DNA of 64,000 bases from Dermanyssus gallinae (GCA_003439945.1 QVRM01006598.1:141001-205000), one strand, 5' to 3'. Counted from the first letter of the stretch, positions 46,403 through 56,214 are shown. Translations and numbers: made by a program. The notes: generated from the sequence alone by a model not told the origin.

Positions 46403-47435
46403 TTATTAGAACAACACCAGTCTGCTTTTATTAGACAAGAAGCAGGCCCTTTGCGGCGAAGCGTAGAAGCGCCACCATCACAGCTTCTGCGAGACTTACG
46501 AGGCGACAACAACGTCTTAGGTCGGACTGGTCATAGTCAACGCATAAGCTAGCAGCGGAATCATTGGCGCGTTTGATGTTCACCGCTGATCGCCAATGAC
46601 AGGCTGACGGAATCTTGCTGACTCGACAGAGGTCGCAGTATAACGGGCACCCTTCGTTGACGTTCTTAGCCTGCCTTGATACTTCGTGCTCTGAGGCGCT
46701 TGTTGTTGCTTCCATTGAGGCTGCTGCCATTGTTGCAAATGGTATCGTTACAACTTTTGCAGTTGTTGTTGTCATTGTTGTTGTTGCTGTTGATTATTTC
46801 TTGAATTCAAAAACGCAAGGCGTGCGTTCCAGCGCCGTCAAACTTTGCGTTATGATAGCAAACCTTGCGATATTAGATCGTATGTATTGACGTAATGATT
46901 AAAACCGTCACTTAGAGGTGTTTTCACTTGTCTACTTTACTTATGATAAGTGACAATGGGAATTAGTACCAATATCATTATCATCATTATCGATTGCCTA
47001 TGCATACGAAATATATGAAAGCGACGCATCTGAGCACTATTCATCCCTAGCCTCTAGCAAATCAGCTTCGGCAGTGCCCTAGTCGAATCACTAACAGCGA
47101 CGGTGTATTATGAGTCGGGGGTCTCATTCCGCTTAAACTTCTGACTGCTTGCGACCACAATTTCGGTGGGCGGAGGTCGGAACAACAACAAATACAACAA
47201 CAACAAGCGGCGGAACAACAGTCGTAACAATGGCTGATGTCTACGCGATTGATGGAAGCGATGTTATACGAGAGGTGTCAATTCCGGCTCAAAGCTTTTG
47301 TTGTATAACCGTCGATGTAGCCATCCTTTGTCATTTGATCGACCGAGAAGCAACAAAGTTAGCAATTCGATTCTCTTTGACTGTGAATCAGCGTTTGGCG
47401 AAAAGCCGTCTGTCATGTTACACAATTGCATTCTG

Positions 47436-47436
<1 letters not shown>
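46402..47436. other. no recognised gene; GTT and CAA tracts
   Basis: Imperfect (GTT)n at about 46757-46795 and (ACA/CAA)n at about 47181-47222. The 127-codon frame 47149-47532 ends in translated TA repeat and is not supported. Confidence 0.5.
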
Positions 47437-47437
<1 letters not shown>

Positions 47438-47527
<90 letters not shown>

Positions 47528-47545
47528 CATAAATGAATATATATA

Positions 47546-47579
<34 letters not shown>
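47438..47579. repeat. long (TA)n arrays
   Basis: About 47438-47520 and 47538-47579, separated by TACATAAATGAA. Confidence 0.97.
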
Positions 47580-47580
<1 letters not shown>

Positions 47581-48400
47581 GTCTCGTCGCTGGCCGTCGT
47601 CCATCTGGTGTTTCTATTAGGTAAGCCAAGCGGCCTTTTTTATCCAAACATTGTGAGCGCCCGTTCCATTTGTTTATCGTCGCTTTTCCTATGTCTCTCC
47701 CCAACTCCCTCTCCCCCGTACCCCATTACCTGCCTTTTTCTCGTTTGCTATGCTTGCATCTACTGCAGACTAGACTATTCTCCGTCCCCGTCTACTTGGA
47801 ACTGCCTATCCTAAACGAGGTACCGAGGGCCGAATCGCCTGCAGACTGCGCGAATAGTGCTAGTAATTACTGTCGTCAGACCAGTTGGTTAATGACAGGA
47901 GTATTACTAGTAAAAGTTGCGCGGATAAACACATCTATATAACGAGAGAAGCTAGAATCTACCGGCAACGATCATGGCTTCTGCAGACTCTGCCTGCCGC
48001 ATTACGGTTGTCGGCCAATTGCCACGCGACCTATGGCTACCATTGCTACCATCGGCTGATACAAATATTGGTCGCTCCGTATTGTAGTTGTAATTAGTTA
48101 CCACTGCTGGTTAGGCACAATGCCTGTCTGGCTTTCGGTGAGCAGGCTCGATCGCAGCAGATTTGATGATTCCGGGGAATTCAATCATCCTGTTCTGCTC
48201 GAATATCGTCAGGAGTGCAGTCGTAATGTACTCGATATCGATAGATCGCTTGCAGAACGATGAAACCAATCGGATTCTGAAATAAACAGTGTGGTACTGC
48301 ATAGGCGAAATCTGGAAAAATGTTGAATCCACTGATTTTTCTCTCATCATCCTCTGAAGGAAGTCTTCTATCTAAGATGCGGAATCACGCACACCGACCT
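47580..48400. other. no recognised gene
   Basis: A C-rich stretch (47690-47730) and short frames on both strands; no motif. Confidence 0.5.
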
Positions 48401-48422
48401 ATATATATATATATATATATAT
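48400..48422. repeat. (TA)n microsatellite
   Basis: About 11 units. Confidence 0.95.
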
Positions 48423-48591
48423 TCTCTTTGATCAAGGTATTCTCTTCAAGATCATCTTAAACGTTAGCCACACATTTCTCTGTTTTTACCACTTCTGACC
48501 TTGCGGTCTACGAAATGTTTATTTCTCCGAACTCAACCTTACAGGAATACGAGGACTTCCTCGACGAAATATAGTCGACAAATAAATCCTA

Positions 48592-48625
48592 GTCGTCTGA
48601 AACTAGATATATAGTTTCAGACGAC
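48592..48625. repeat. perfect 14-bp hairpin
   Basis: GTCGTCTGAAACTA, a 6-base loop (GATATA), then TAGTTTCAGACGAC, a perfect complement. It lies 15 bases before a TA array. Confidence 0.95.
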
Positions 48626-48635
48626 CAATGCGATT

Positions 48636-48639
<4 letters not shown>

Positions 48640-48667
<28 letters not shown>

Positions 48668-48668
48668 T
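48640..48668. repeat. (TA)n array at the 5' edge of LINE copy E2
   Basis: About 14 units, ending where the LINE fragment begins. Confidence 0.95.
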
Positions 48669-48843
48669 GAGGGCGGGCGAGTATTTACTGCAATGTCTGC
48701 CATTAGATGTTCAGAGGGGGAATGCCGCTTCGGTGAGAGGTACCATGGCTAGGTGGACCAGCCCAGGCCTGGACCTAGTGCCTTGAGGGCCTTGACCCTT
48801 GCCCCAGCGGGCTGTGCACACGTTCTTACATCACAAATGTATA
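48669..48843 (+). pseudogene. LINE family E 3' fragment, copy 2
   Basis: One frame reads RAGEYLLQCLPLDVQRGNAA, SVRGTMARWTSPGLDLVP and a stop, matching the end of the copy at 16700-16967. The 3' end GTGCACACGTTCTTACATCA then CAAATGTA stops at the same base as copy 1. It is even more 5'-truncated, again exactly at a TA array. Confidence 0.75.
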
Positions 48844-48845
48844 TG

Positions 48846-48861
48846 TATATATATATATATA
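48846..48861. repeat. (TA)n next to the LINE E 3' end
   Basis: A short TA run following the shared LINE 3' terminus. Confidence 0.9.
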
Positions 48862-49261
48862 GCCGTAGTAATATGATTAGTCGTCCGAGAAGACGCGAGA
48901 GTTTTCGAAATCGCTTGCTTTAGTTAACTTTGTCACGGCAAATCGCTGGTCGTCACTGTGCTTGATGTCGCTACCGACGCGGTCACCGTTGTCTGCCGTC
49001 TCTCAACCACGTCAACCTATTTGTCATTATCGACGTCATACTAGTTGGCGTGGCGTGCATGACGGCTGCGTTTCTCGAGTGAGACGTACAAGATGCGTGT
49101 AGCAAAGTGTACGGAGATGTTCGCTTTTGTGCAAACGAAATCGACTCGCTGACTGACCGACCGAACCACCACAAACAAGATTTTTGTTTATTGACGAACT
49201 GCCTTCATGACATATAGTATCTATTTATAGAAGTACACACTCACACATACCAACATTCCGT

Positions 49262-49336
49262 ATAAATATACGCATGTATTTACACTACCTACTACCATAT
49301 ATATATATATATATATATATACATGCGTATATTTAT
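49262..49336. repeat. perfect 18-bp inverted repeat around a (TA)n core
   Basis: ATAAATATACGCATGTAT (49262-49279) is exactly complementary to ATACATGCGTATATTTAT (49319-49336). Between them lie 18 unique bases and a TA array (about 49298-49318). Confidence 0.95.
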
Positions 49337-49607
49337 CTTTGTTCGGAATCGTTCCTATGAACAGTCATCGATTGCGTGTGCACTTCGAGAGCGCATTCCA
49401 TCTCGGGTGGGTACTTTATTACGACTGCTTTGGTTAGAACGTGGCTGGGCTACAGTAACAACGCTGACGTTCAACGTTTAATACGAATTGTGTGCCGTTT
49501 TCGCTTCTGCTGCTCCTGGTGTTGTTGCTGTTACTGTCATCATTCGCCAGGATGGATCATCGCAGCTAGGTGTCGACAAGTTTGTTTGTATTTGCGTCAA
49601 CTAAAGC

Positions 49608-49685
49608 ATAAACAACAACAGCGGCAAGAGCGACAAAAGCAACCACAACAACAACAGCAACAACAACAACAACAACAACAACAAG
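49608..49685. repeat. CAA/CAG triplet array
   Basis: Imperfect CAA, CAG and CGA triplets. One frame of 117 codons (49376-49729) reads it as polyglutamine (QQQQ), but the flanking residues show no known domain. Confidence 0.85.
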
Positions 49686-50204
49686 AGCTACCATTTGTGG
49701 AGTCGCTCATTACTCGCTGTACTCTATAATCGCAGCATTAAAGCTAATACTGCCGCCACTGTCTGTACTTCTGGAATGGACTCGATCTGTTACGTAAATG
49801 CAGCCTAAACAGTTAGGCCGCGTCTACTTCTCTGCGTCTTGTTATTATAGCTGTTGGCGTGTTTTCAGGCGTCATTTTTTCTGCTCAATTTATTTCTATC
49901 TATTTGTTTAATTGCTTTTTTTTTTCGAGTGTCATCGCCATAACCTATTGATGCAATCCGCAGGATAGCCGCAACAGCGTAGATTTAGTTCAACGGTATT
50001 GGTAGTATTCAACGGATACCATTCTAGTTATTACTCTCATTCTCACTGAGTAAGCTAGCCTGTAGTAAGTGAATGCTGTATCTGATGCGTCAGTGTGATA
50101 TCAATGAGTGATGAAAAGTGGTGCGTTTGTAGACAAACACAGGAGCCGCTTGCAGCAACAACAGGACTTGCCGTTGTAGCAACAATAATATGAATAGTAA
50201 TATC

Positions 50205-50435
50205 ATCATCAACAACAACAACAGCAACAACAGCAACAACAACAACAATAACAATAGCAACAACAACAGCAGCAGCAGTGCGAAGTCCCGCGCATAATGC
50301 GGCCGGCTCCAGCCATCGCTACAGCGTTACTCCGAATACGACGATCCAGATGTGGCAATACTAACGATGATTCTGTTGTCGCTTGGTATTCGAGCAACCA
50401 TAACTTCTACAGCAGCAGCAGCAACAACAAGCAGA
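50205..50435. repeat. CAA/CAG arrays
   Basis: About 50207-50278 (CAA with CAG and TAA interruptions) and 50408-50432 (CAG/CAA). The frame 50297-50695 between and after them has no known domain. Confidence 0.85.
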
Positions 50436-50704
50436 AACTGCGGAGCGTCGGTGGCACCACAGTCACCACAATGCCGACTCATTCATTCGCCGAAGGAGAC
50501 GTATTCGTTGTAGTAGTAGTCGTAGTCAAAGTCCTAGACAGAGAGCTTTCTTTAGCCGAAATAGATATATCCACCATTTTCGTTAGAGAAAACTCTAGAT
50601 CGATCAGTTTGGTTCGACGACCGACTTGCTCCCGCTTTCCGTGCTTCGTTCGAATGAACGCCAACAAAAAGACCGCCGACTCAATGGTTAGCTAGGGCTG
50701 GTTA

Positions 50705-50860
50705 GCCTTTGTTGTAGTTGTAGTTGCTGTTGCTGCTGCGGTTCTCTGCTGATGTACTGTTAATATTTGCATGGTTTTTGTTGCCACGGCTGGTGTTGTT
50801 GTTGTTGGCGGTATTATTATTGTCGTTGTTGTTGTTGGCAGAACCGCCGCCGCTGCTTGC
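50705..50860. repeat. GTT/GCT-rich triplet region
   Basis: Imperfect GTT and GCT triplets, read as CAA/CAG on the reverse strand (N- or T-rich frames at 50692-50928). Coding status is unknown. Confidence 0.75.
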
Positions 50861-51079
50861 TGCCGACCACCCCAACCGCTGTTCACGCTGTTGTCCGTGG
50901 CGTCGGTGCGTTTTGCCCCCCGCCACACAGAGTCAACCGATCACAGACGACGGGGCGATGATAACTGGACCTGTCTATCCCACCCCCCGCTGAGAGAAGA
51001 GCTTTGCACAGACGCATTTGCCTCATTCTTCGCCTCTCCCTCAGTTGAGCTGCTCTCGGGCATTCTATCTGTTTCGCAA

Positions 51080-51230
51080 CCCCCGCCTCTCTCTCTCTCC
51101 CTCTTACTCTAACTCATTTCTCTCTTTCTCTAACTCATAAAGTCTATCTTTCTCTCAGGCGCTCTATATCTCTCTCTATCTCTGGATAGTGTCTCTGTCT
51201 GAATCGCTCTCTCTCTCTCTCTCTCTCGTT
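51080..51230. promoter_or_regulatory. CT-rich tracts, possible promoter-proximal region
   Basis: Several CT runs (about 51088-51105, 51160-51185 and 51208-51230) lead directly into GC-rich sequence with CpG (GTTCGCGCGGAGGACG, GGCGACGCGTCC). Long CT/GA tracts next to a CpG-rich patch are common near promoters in arthropods. No TATA box or start site can be named, so this is a hypothesis. Confidence 0.25.
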
Positions 51231-51381
51231 CGCGCGGAGGACGTTTTCTCGCTTTGGCGACGCGTCCCCCCCCTCCCGCTCCTCCCTGCGCGCTCCCACT
51301 GCGCTTGGTTCAGCCCCTCCTGAGCGCTCCAGCGCTGACCAGCCGAGATCGTGACGAGTTCGCTAATCCTCCGCTTTCCAG

Positions 51382-51510
51382 ATGGCAACGTCGATACAAG
51401 GCTCGAGAAGCAAGGCTGCCGCTGCCGCCGCTGGCCCCTCGCCGCGCCAGTCGCTGGAGTCGCGGCCGCCTCCGCGACGAACTCTTGAAAGATACTCGAT
51501 CTCGACGTAA
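51382..51510 (+). other. small GC-rich ORF or possible first exon
   Basis: ATG at 51382 follows a pyrimidine-rich stretch ending in CAG (CCTCCGCTTTCCAG). The 42-codon frame (MATSIQGSRSKAAAAAAGPS, then RQSLESRPPPRRTLERYS) ends in TAA. A possible donor (AC|GTAATC) overlaps the stop, so it could be a 5' exon. Alanine and proline bias may simply reflect GC content, and overlapping frames (51254-51547 forward, 51176-51514 reverse) are also open. No family was recognised. Confidence 0.2.
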
Positions 51511-51589
51511 TCATCGCCTTCCCTTCTGGCTACGTCACAAACTGTAGACCAGTTGATTGGAGGCGCGCTACGGCGGTGGGTTGCTGATG

Positions 51590-51641
51590 CTGTTGTTACT
51601 GTTACTGTTGTTGTTGTTGTTGCTGTTGTTGTTGTTGTTGC

Positions 51642-51684
<43 letters not shown>

Positions 51685-51705
51685 GCTGCTGCTGCTGCCG
51701 CTGCT
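51590..51705. repeat. GTT/GCT triplet array
   Basis: About 35 triplets of GTT with GCT interruptions, ending GCTGCTGCTGCTGCCGCTGC. It is the longest triplet array here. Confidence 0.95.
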
Positions 51706-52221
51706 ACTAGTCTTACGCGATTTGTGACAGTTCGTTCATTATTCGTATACGCTGTATGAACTAAGAGCAGTAGAGTTGTAACAACGACTTCCCTCTCTTG
51801 TGTCTGGTGTTGGTCTTGACCGGCTGATGACCGAGGAAGCCTTAACCATCAGATCAGTAGTTAGCCAGCACGATACAAACGCCGTAGTGGGCCGCTCGTT
51901 AAACCATTTAAATGTGAAAGATTGTGAACATCTAAACAGGGATTTAAAAAGTGTGCCTTGTACCGTTTGTTGTGTGTCGTAGCGCTTCAACGACAATGAC
52001 GACGACGACGACAACGTGCGTGTTGTAGATGCGTGCATGTGGTTTCGTGTGTGAGTGTCTTACGTACAGGTTTGGATTGTATGGCAGCGGATTAAAGCAG
52101 GATAATTAACACGTATACTACTTCGGTTACTTCGACGACAACAACGACGACTACGGCTAGACTCGATACTATTGTCACGATTACCACTGGTGACGAGAAC
52201 TTCGAGCTGCTTCAAACAGGT

Positions 52222-52400
52222 ATGTTAACAGCAACAACGACAACAACACTAACAACAACAACGTCAGTCACGATAACAACAACAACTTCAGTCACGACAA
52301 CAACAGCAATAACAACAACAACATCAACAACAACAACATCTGTCACGACAACAACAGCAACAATAACAACGACAACAACGCGATTAACAGCGGCTGTTGC
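52222..52400. repeat. ACA-rich minisatellite with recurrent CAGTCACGA
   Basis: ACAACA units are interrupted at intervals by TCAGTCACGA or TCTGTCACGA (about 52264, 52290 and 52340). The forward frame is threonine-rich (ATTTTTLTTTTSVT) and would look mucin-like, but the reverse is poly-valine, and no splice or domain evidence supports translation. Confidence 0.8.
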
Positions 52401-52729
52401 TTCGACGCCAGCTTTTCCCCGTAAAGCTATTATACCGCCGCTATTTGCTACGAGTTTGCGCGGCATATTTAGCGTGTGACGTGCCGTTTACTTCGCGGGA
52501 GAATAAAGGCTGAAAGTTTCTTTATGGTCTATAATTTCTTGTAATTCACGTCACCACACATATACATGTATGTTTTCACACGCGTGCGCAGCAACTCTGT
52601 TCGAGTGTGACTAGTATAGGGAAAATAGTGTACAACACACATACTTGGCTGCTGGTTCTAGAGAGTTTGTGCTAAAAAATTATCAACTCTATATCAGTAC
52701 GCAGGCTGTACTGGCCCAGTGGTAATTCA

Positions 52730-52806
52730 TCATCATCATCATCATCATATTTATTTCACTCATATTGAGTATGCATATAACACAAACAATTATACAGATT
52801 ATACAA
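52730..52806 (-). mobile_element. 77-base LINE 3' end insertion with 14-bp target duplication
   Basis: CCAGTGGTAATTCA occurs at 52716-52729 and again at 52807-52820, exactly flanking the insert. On the reverse strand the insert ends GTGAAATAAATATGATGATG and further GAT units. It has a polyadenylation-like AATAAA and a short-repeat tail, as made by target-primed reverse transcription. It is too short to carry any coding sequence. Confidence 0.85.
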
Positions 52807-52820
52807 CCAGTGGTAATTCA

Positions 52821-53970
52821 GCAATGTGGCAAAACGCCTCAAGCCAACGGGCCTTAGCTGCCTGGCTTTCGTCATGCTGATGGCAGATCTCGTATCCTTC
52901 CTTCGTGAGCGAAGGAGAACGGAAAAGGGGTCTAGCCGTAAGCCTTCATTGCAACGGGGCCGTTGTTCGAGATGTTTGTGACTGCTGGCAAGCTCCATTA
53001 GGACAACCATCAGTGCAATTCGTACACTCAGTTATGCCTTAAACGCTGCGATCTGTGATGACTTTCGTAATCACGACGAGCAGTCTCCGCATTGTACACG
53101 GATAATAATGCTTCAGAAGCATATACAAATATATCCGCCTTGCAGCGTCTGCTGAAGGATATTCCCCGCTGACTGGCGGCCACTGACACATACGGGCGTT
53201 TAGCTCACTCTGATGCGAGACATTACTCAACGGTAGATCCTTGAATTTAATATCAATAGCTATAAGTATATTGGGGTACTTTTGTGCTAAAACAATCCTT
53301 ACTTGATTGTGTGTATTTTGTGTATGCTAAACTATCGTTACTCTAATGCGTGTATCTTGTTACGCTAAGCTTTTCGTACTCGCGTTGTTCTCACTTGATT
53401 GTGTCAGTTAACATTACCACCAAACAGTTAGTGGCATTTGCGCCGAAGCACACTTCTAAGGGTTGGCGTGCTGCGGAAGCAGGTCTACATATTGTAGACA
53501 CACATTGTAAACACTGAATTTTTCAGCAAAATTCAAACACTATTGGATTGCGGATTGAAATGGGATAGATAGAATCCGTGATTGCGCGTTCGCGCGAAGA
53601 CAATCGTTCATTCTTAAGTGCTAGTATAGTAAATAAAAGAAAATTCAGGGATTTGTAAGTGTGAAAGATGCTCACCGTGAGCTCGTCGAAAACATTTGTT
53701 CGGCACGAATCGGTATAGTGTCATACACATGTATAAGCGCAATATATGGCCCATGGCTTTAGCCTCCACTTCGTCACGACAGTAATGGGTTTTCACGATG
53801 CCGCGCGTTGTGTGCCTGCATAAGATATCGTAGCACAGCTTGCGAGAAGAGACACGCCTTTTTCTACCTGCAGTCGGGCGGTACAGCTTGCGTCGCTGGC
53901 ATATTGTCACTGGCTAGAAAACCAAAATAATTAAATTAATCAAGAGTAGTAGTGGTAGTATTAATAGTAG
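52821..53970. other. no recognised gene
   Basis: Reverse frames 52756-53010, 53039-53230 and 53614-53910 (98 codons) have no known motif. Confidence 0.45.
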
Positions 53971-53972
53971 TA

Positions 53973-54150
53973 TCGAGCCCGGTGGTGTGGTGCATTCGCC
54001 TGCGCCTTGCGACCGGAGGGGACACAGGACGTCGGGTGCACAGGTTCGATCCATATCGTTGCCTATTCGTATTTATTGGGGTCCGTTTTATGAAGCAATG
54101 CGAGAACGATTCCGTGGGCGCTAAATGTTGCCCGAGAGACAGCTCGAATA
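53973..54150 (+). mobile_element. SINE-B copy 2
   Basis: CGAGCCCGGTGGTGTGGTGC, GCGACCGGAGGGGACACA, the B-box-like GGTTCGATCC, ATTTATTGGGGTCCGTTTTA and CGTGGGCGCTAAATGTTG, in the same order as the copy at 10276. A (TAG)n stretch (about 54165-54190) follows. Confidence 0.8.
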
Positions 54151-54192
54151 TGTTCATAGTAGAAATAGTTATAGTAGTAGTAGTAGTAGTGG

Positions 54193-55260
54193 TTGGTAAT
54201 GCTGGATGGTAGGACACGGCCTCGAGTTAGCGCCCGAAAAAAGCGAGGCCGTACTTCTCACTGGCCACAAGAGACAAGGAAACATCTGCTTCGCCCTGAA
54301 CGGCGTGAGCTTAAAGACCAACAGGTCGGCCCGATACCTGGATGTGATGATCGACACGGCCCTCTCTGGCAACGCGCACATGGACAAAGTGACCGCGAAG
54401 CCTAGTTAAGATCCTGCCGAGGACACGCAGCGCAACCGAGAGAAAAAAAAAGACTTCTTGCCTTAGTGGCAGAGTCTAACGTTCTGCACACCGTATTGAC
54501 GTGGGGATCGAACGCTATAAAATTGATGAGAGGAACAAGAAAAATCTTCTGACCACGGAACGTAAACTGGTAATACGAATCGCCAGTGCGTAACGTATAG
54601 TTAAAACGACGGCCATCCTCGCAATAGCAAGGTTGATACTATGACCTATAATGATCGAAGAACGAACACGGAGAAACAGATCTCTACAAAAAAACGAGCC
54701 TCGGAGACAGACAATTAGGAAGTGGAACGATGAATCAGCACACCAGCACACATACCAGGAGCCTGGACACGCCAGGTCATTCCCAACCTAGAGAAATAGT
54801 TCAACAGAGAGCACGGTGAGATCACCTATTATCTGACGCAGGTATTGACGGGGCACGGGTGCTTCCAAAAATACCTGCATAGGATAGGCAAGGCTCCGTA
54901 CGCCCAATGCATCATGTGAGACACAAGCGAGGATGATGACGTGACTCATACAATTATCACTCATCATTCCAAGACATACAACACAACTCACCGGTAATGG
55001 CATCACCAAACATGACGGTGACAGACTTAGTCATCGCTATGTTCGAGGATGATTTTAAATGGAAGTAGGGCATCCGACTGGTGGAAGGTTTAATTAGAAG
55101 AAAAACGAACCGGAAAACAACGAGCTGAAAGGATGAGGCGACGAAAAGATGGAACGGGCGAAAACCAACATTAGAGGGGAGCAATTATAAACGGCGCGCA
55201 TAGAAGAACCTCCATTTTCAGCAGCGAAGTAAAACGAAATTAGTTTAAAGTTAAAAATTG
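54193..55260 (+). pseudogene. R1-like LINE, 3' part of ORF2, degenerate
   Basis: The frame starting at 54206 reads GLELAPEKSEAVLLTGHK, then NGVSLKTNRSARYLDVMIDT: the RT segment after YADD in R1-type elements (G-L-LAP-K-EAVLLTG; V----S-KYLGV-LD). After 54405, across stops, come ERKLVIRIASA with RIVKTTAILAIARLIL (the LRI-SAYRTVS-EA pattern), then REHGEITYYLTQVLTGHGCF, QKYLHRIGKAPYAQCIM and EDDDVTHTI (the C-terminal zinc-knuckle region, its second C lost to a stop), then TDLVIAMFEDDFKWK. An A-rich tract lies at about 55278-55290. Many stops; inactive. Confidence 0.8.
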
Positions 55261-55326
55261 TTGTAACATATATTTAATGAAAAAAAAAATTAAGAAGTAG
55301 TGATACTAGAAGTGCAAATGTATATG

Positions 55327-55470
55327 TCGAGTCCGGTGGCGTAGTGCCTTTGCCTACGTCTCGCAACCGGAGGAGACACATAGGTACGCGGGTTCGAGTC
55401 CCATCGTGGCACATTTGTATTTAAGGGGGTCCGTCTATGATCAGGTTCAGCCAGAAAAGTATTTTTAATG
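55327..55470 (+). mobile_element. SINE-B copy 3
   Basis: CGAGTCCGGTGGCGTAGTGC, CTCGCAACCGGAGGAGACAC, GCGGGTTCGAGTCCCATC (B box), CACATTTGTATTTAAGGGGG, TCCGTCTATGA and TCAGCCAGAAAAGTATTTTT. It ends about 100 bases before the splice acceptor of the exon at 55570, so it lies in the putative intron. Confidence 0.85.
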
Positions 55471-55547
55471 ACAGTGCACATGTATGTACGTTTCTACCAG
55501 TCGTAGTGCTGCAATAGTAAATTTGCAAGTTTTGTAAAAAGCTTTGT

Positions 55548-55569
55548 TGTTTTTTTTTTTTTGCGTTAG
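55548..55569 (+). promoter_or_regulatory. splice acceptor: T tract plus AG
   Basis: A run of about 13 T, then GCGTTAG, ending at 55569. It directly precedes a long open frame with a sharp rise in GC, as expected at an intron-exon border. Confidence 0.6.
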
Positions 55570-56214
55570 GTTACTCCGGAACGTGTGACGTGCCGCTGTC
55601 CAAAGCGGCGAACGGCTGCCATGATGATTGGCCACCAGACTCGGCGACGCGTTTCGGTCACGCGCGACCAGATCAGCTTGCCTACCGAATTCGCGCACGT
55701 CGATGGCGTCTCGTTCCTCGATCAGAAGGTCATCGAGCTGGATGACGCGTGCTACCGCGTCTTTGTCCAGCGCCTCAAGACGCCCGCGGCCGCCCTCAGC
55801 TGTCTGGTCACGCGTCGGCAGTGCGCCGAATCACAGCAGGCGACTCCGCAGCCGCTCACCTCGTGCCGGGCACGCTGGGCGTTTCTGCGCAGGGGGGCGT
55901 CGAATCGGAACTACAGCAGCAGCAGCAGAGGCGGCGGGGGCGGTGGAGGCGGCGGCGGGGGGCTCCGTGCTACCCCAGCGCCGCTCACTGCGGCCGACAT
56001 AGGCGAGCCCTTCAAGTTTGTGCACGTCAAGCACGTGTCGCTCGAAAGCCTTCAGCAACGGCCTCTACCGGACATCGTCGACGAGTCGATTGCCGATGTC
56101 GATCCTACTGTACCCATTCAACCGGCGCCGCGATGCGTGAACTGCGGCGAAACCACGGACGCCCGTGGCGACCTCGGCCAACTGGCCAACGACCTGGTCA
56201 ACAGACCTGGCTAG
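55570..56214 (+). CDS. terminal exon of a host gene with two CRIB-like motifs
   Basis: From the acceptor the frame is open for 214 codons to TAG at 56212-56214; no start codon is needed if this is a last exon. After a basic stretch (CRCPKRR, HQTRRR) comes ISLPTEFAHVDGVS (55672-55713), then acidic and hydrophobic residues, an A/S/R-rich part, an eleven-glycine run, and IGEPFKFVHVKHVS (55999-56040), ending with a CVNCGE. CRIB motifs, which bind GTP-loaded Cdc42/Rac, follow I-S/G-x-P-x2-F-x-H-x2-H-V-G. The second site fits except for the last G; the first lacks the second H and the G. IGEP with FVH recalls the small Cdc42-effector (SPEC) family, also preceded by basic residues. GC and codon pattern differ from all neighbours. 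Function is inferred from motifs only. Confidence 0.5.
   Translation, partial: VTPERVTCRCPKRRTAAMMIGHQTRRRVSVTRDQISLPTEFAHVDGVSFLDQKVIELDDACYRVFVQRLKTPAAALSCLVTRRQCAESQQATPQPLTSCRARWAFLRRGASNRNYSSSSRGGGGGGGGGGGLRATPAPLTAADIGEPFKFVHVKHVSLESLQQRPLPDIVDESIADVDPTVPIQPAPRCVNCGETTDARGDLGQLANDLVNRPG

Noticed and set aside
47438..47579. Open frames with long YIYIYI or IYIYIY stretches (also near 15018, 16499, 23984, 44502 and 46346)
   Set aside because: They are translations of (TA)n arrays, open in several frames on both strands, with no coding evidence in the flanks.
50723..51112. Leucine- or valine-rich membrane protein frames
   Set aside because: They are produced by GTT/CTG triplets and CT tracts in three overlapping frames; no conserved motif.
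52212..52479. Threonine-rich mucin-like protein
   Set aside because: The frame exists only because of ACA repeats; the opposite strand gives an equally long valine-rich frame.
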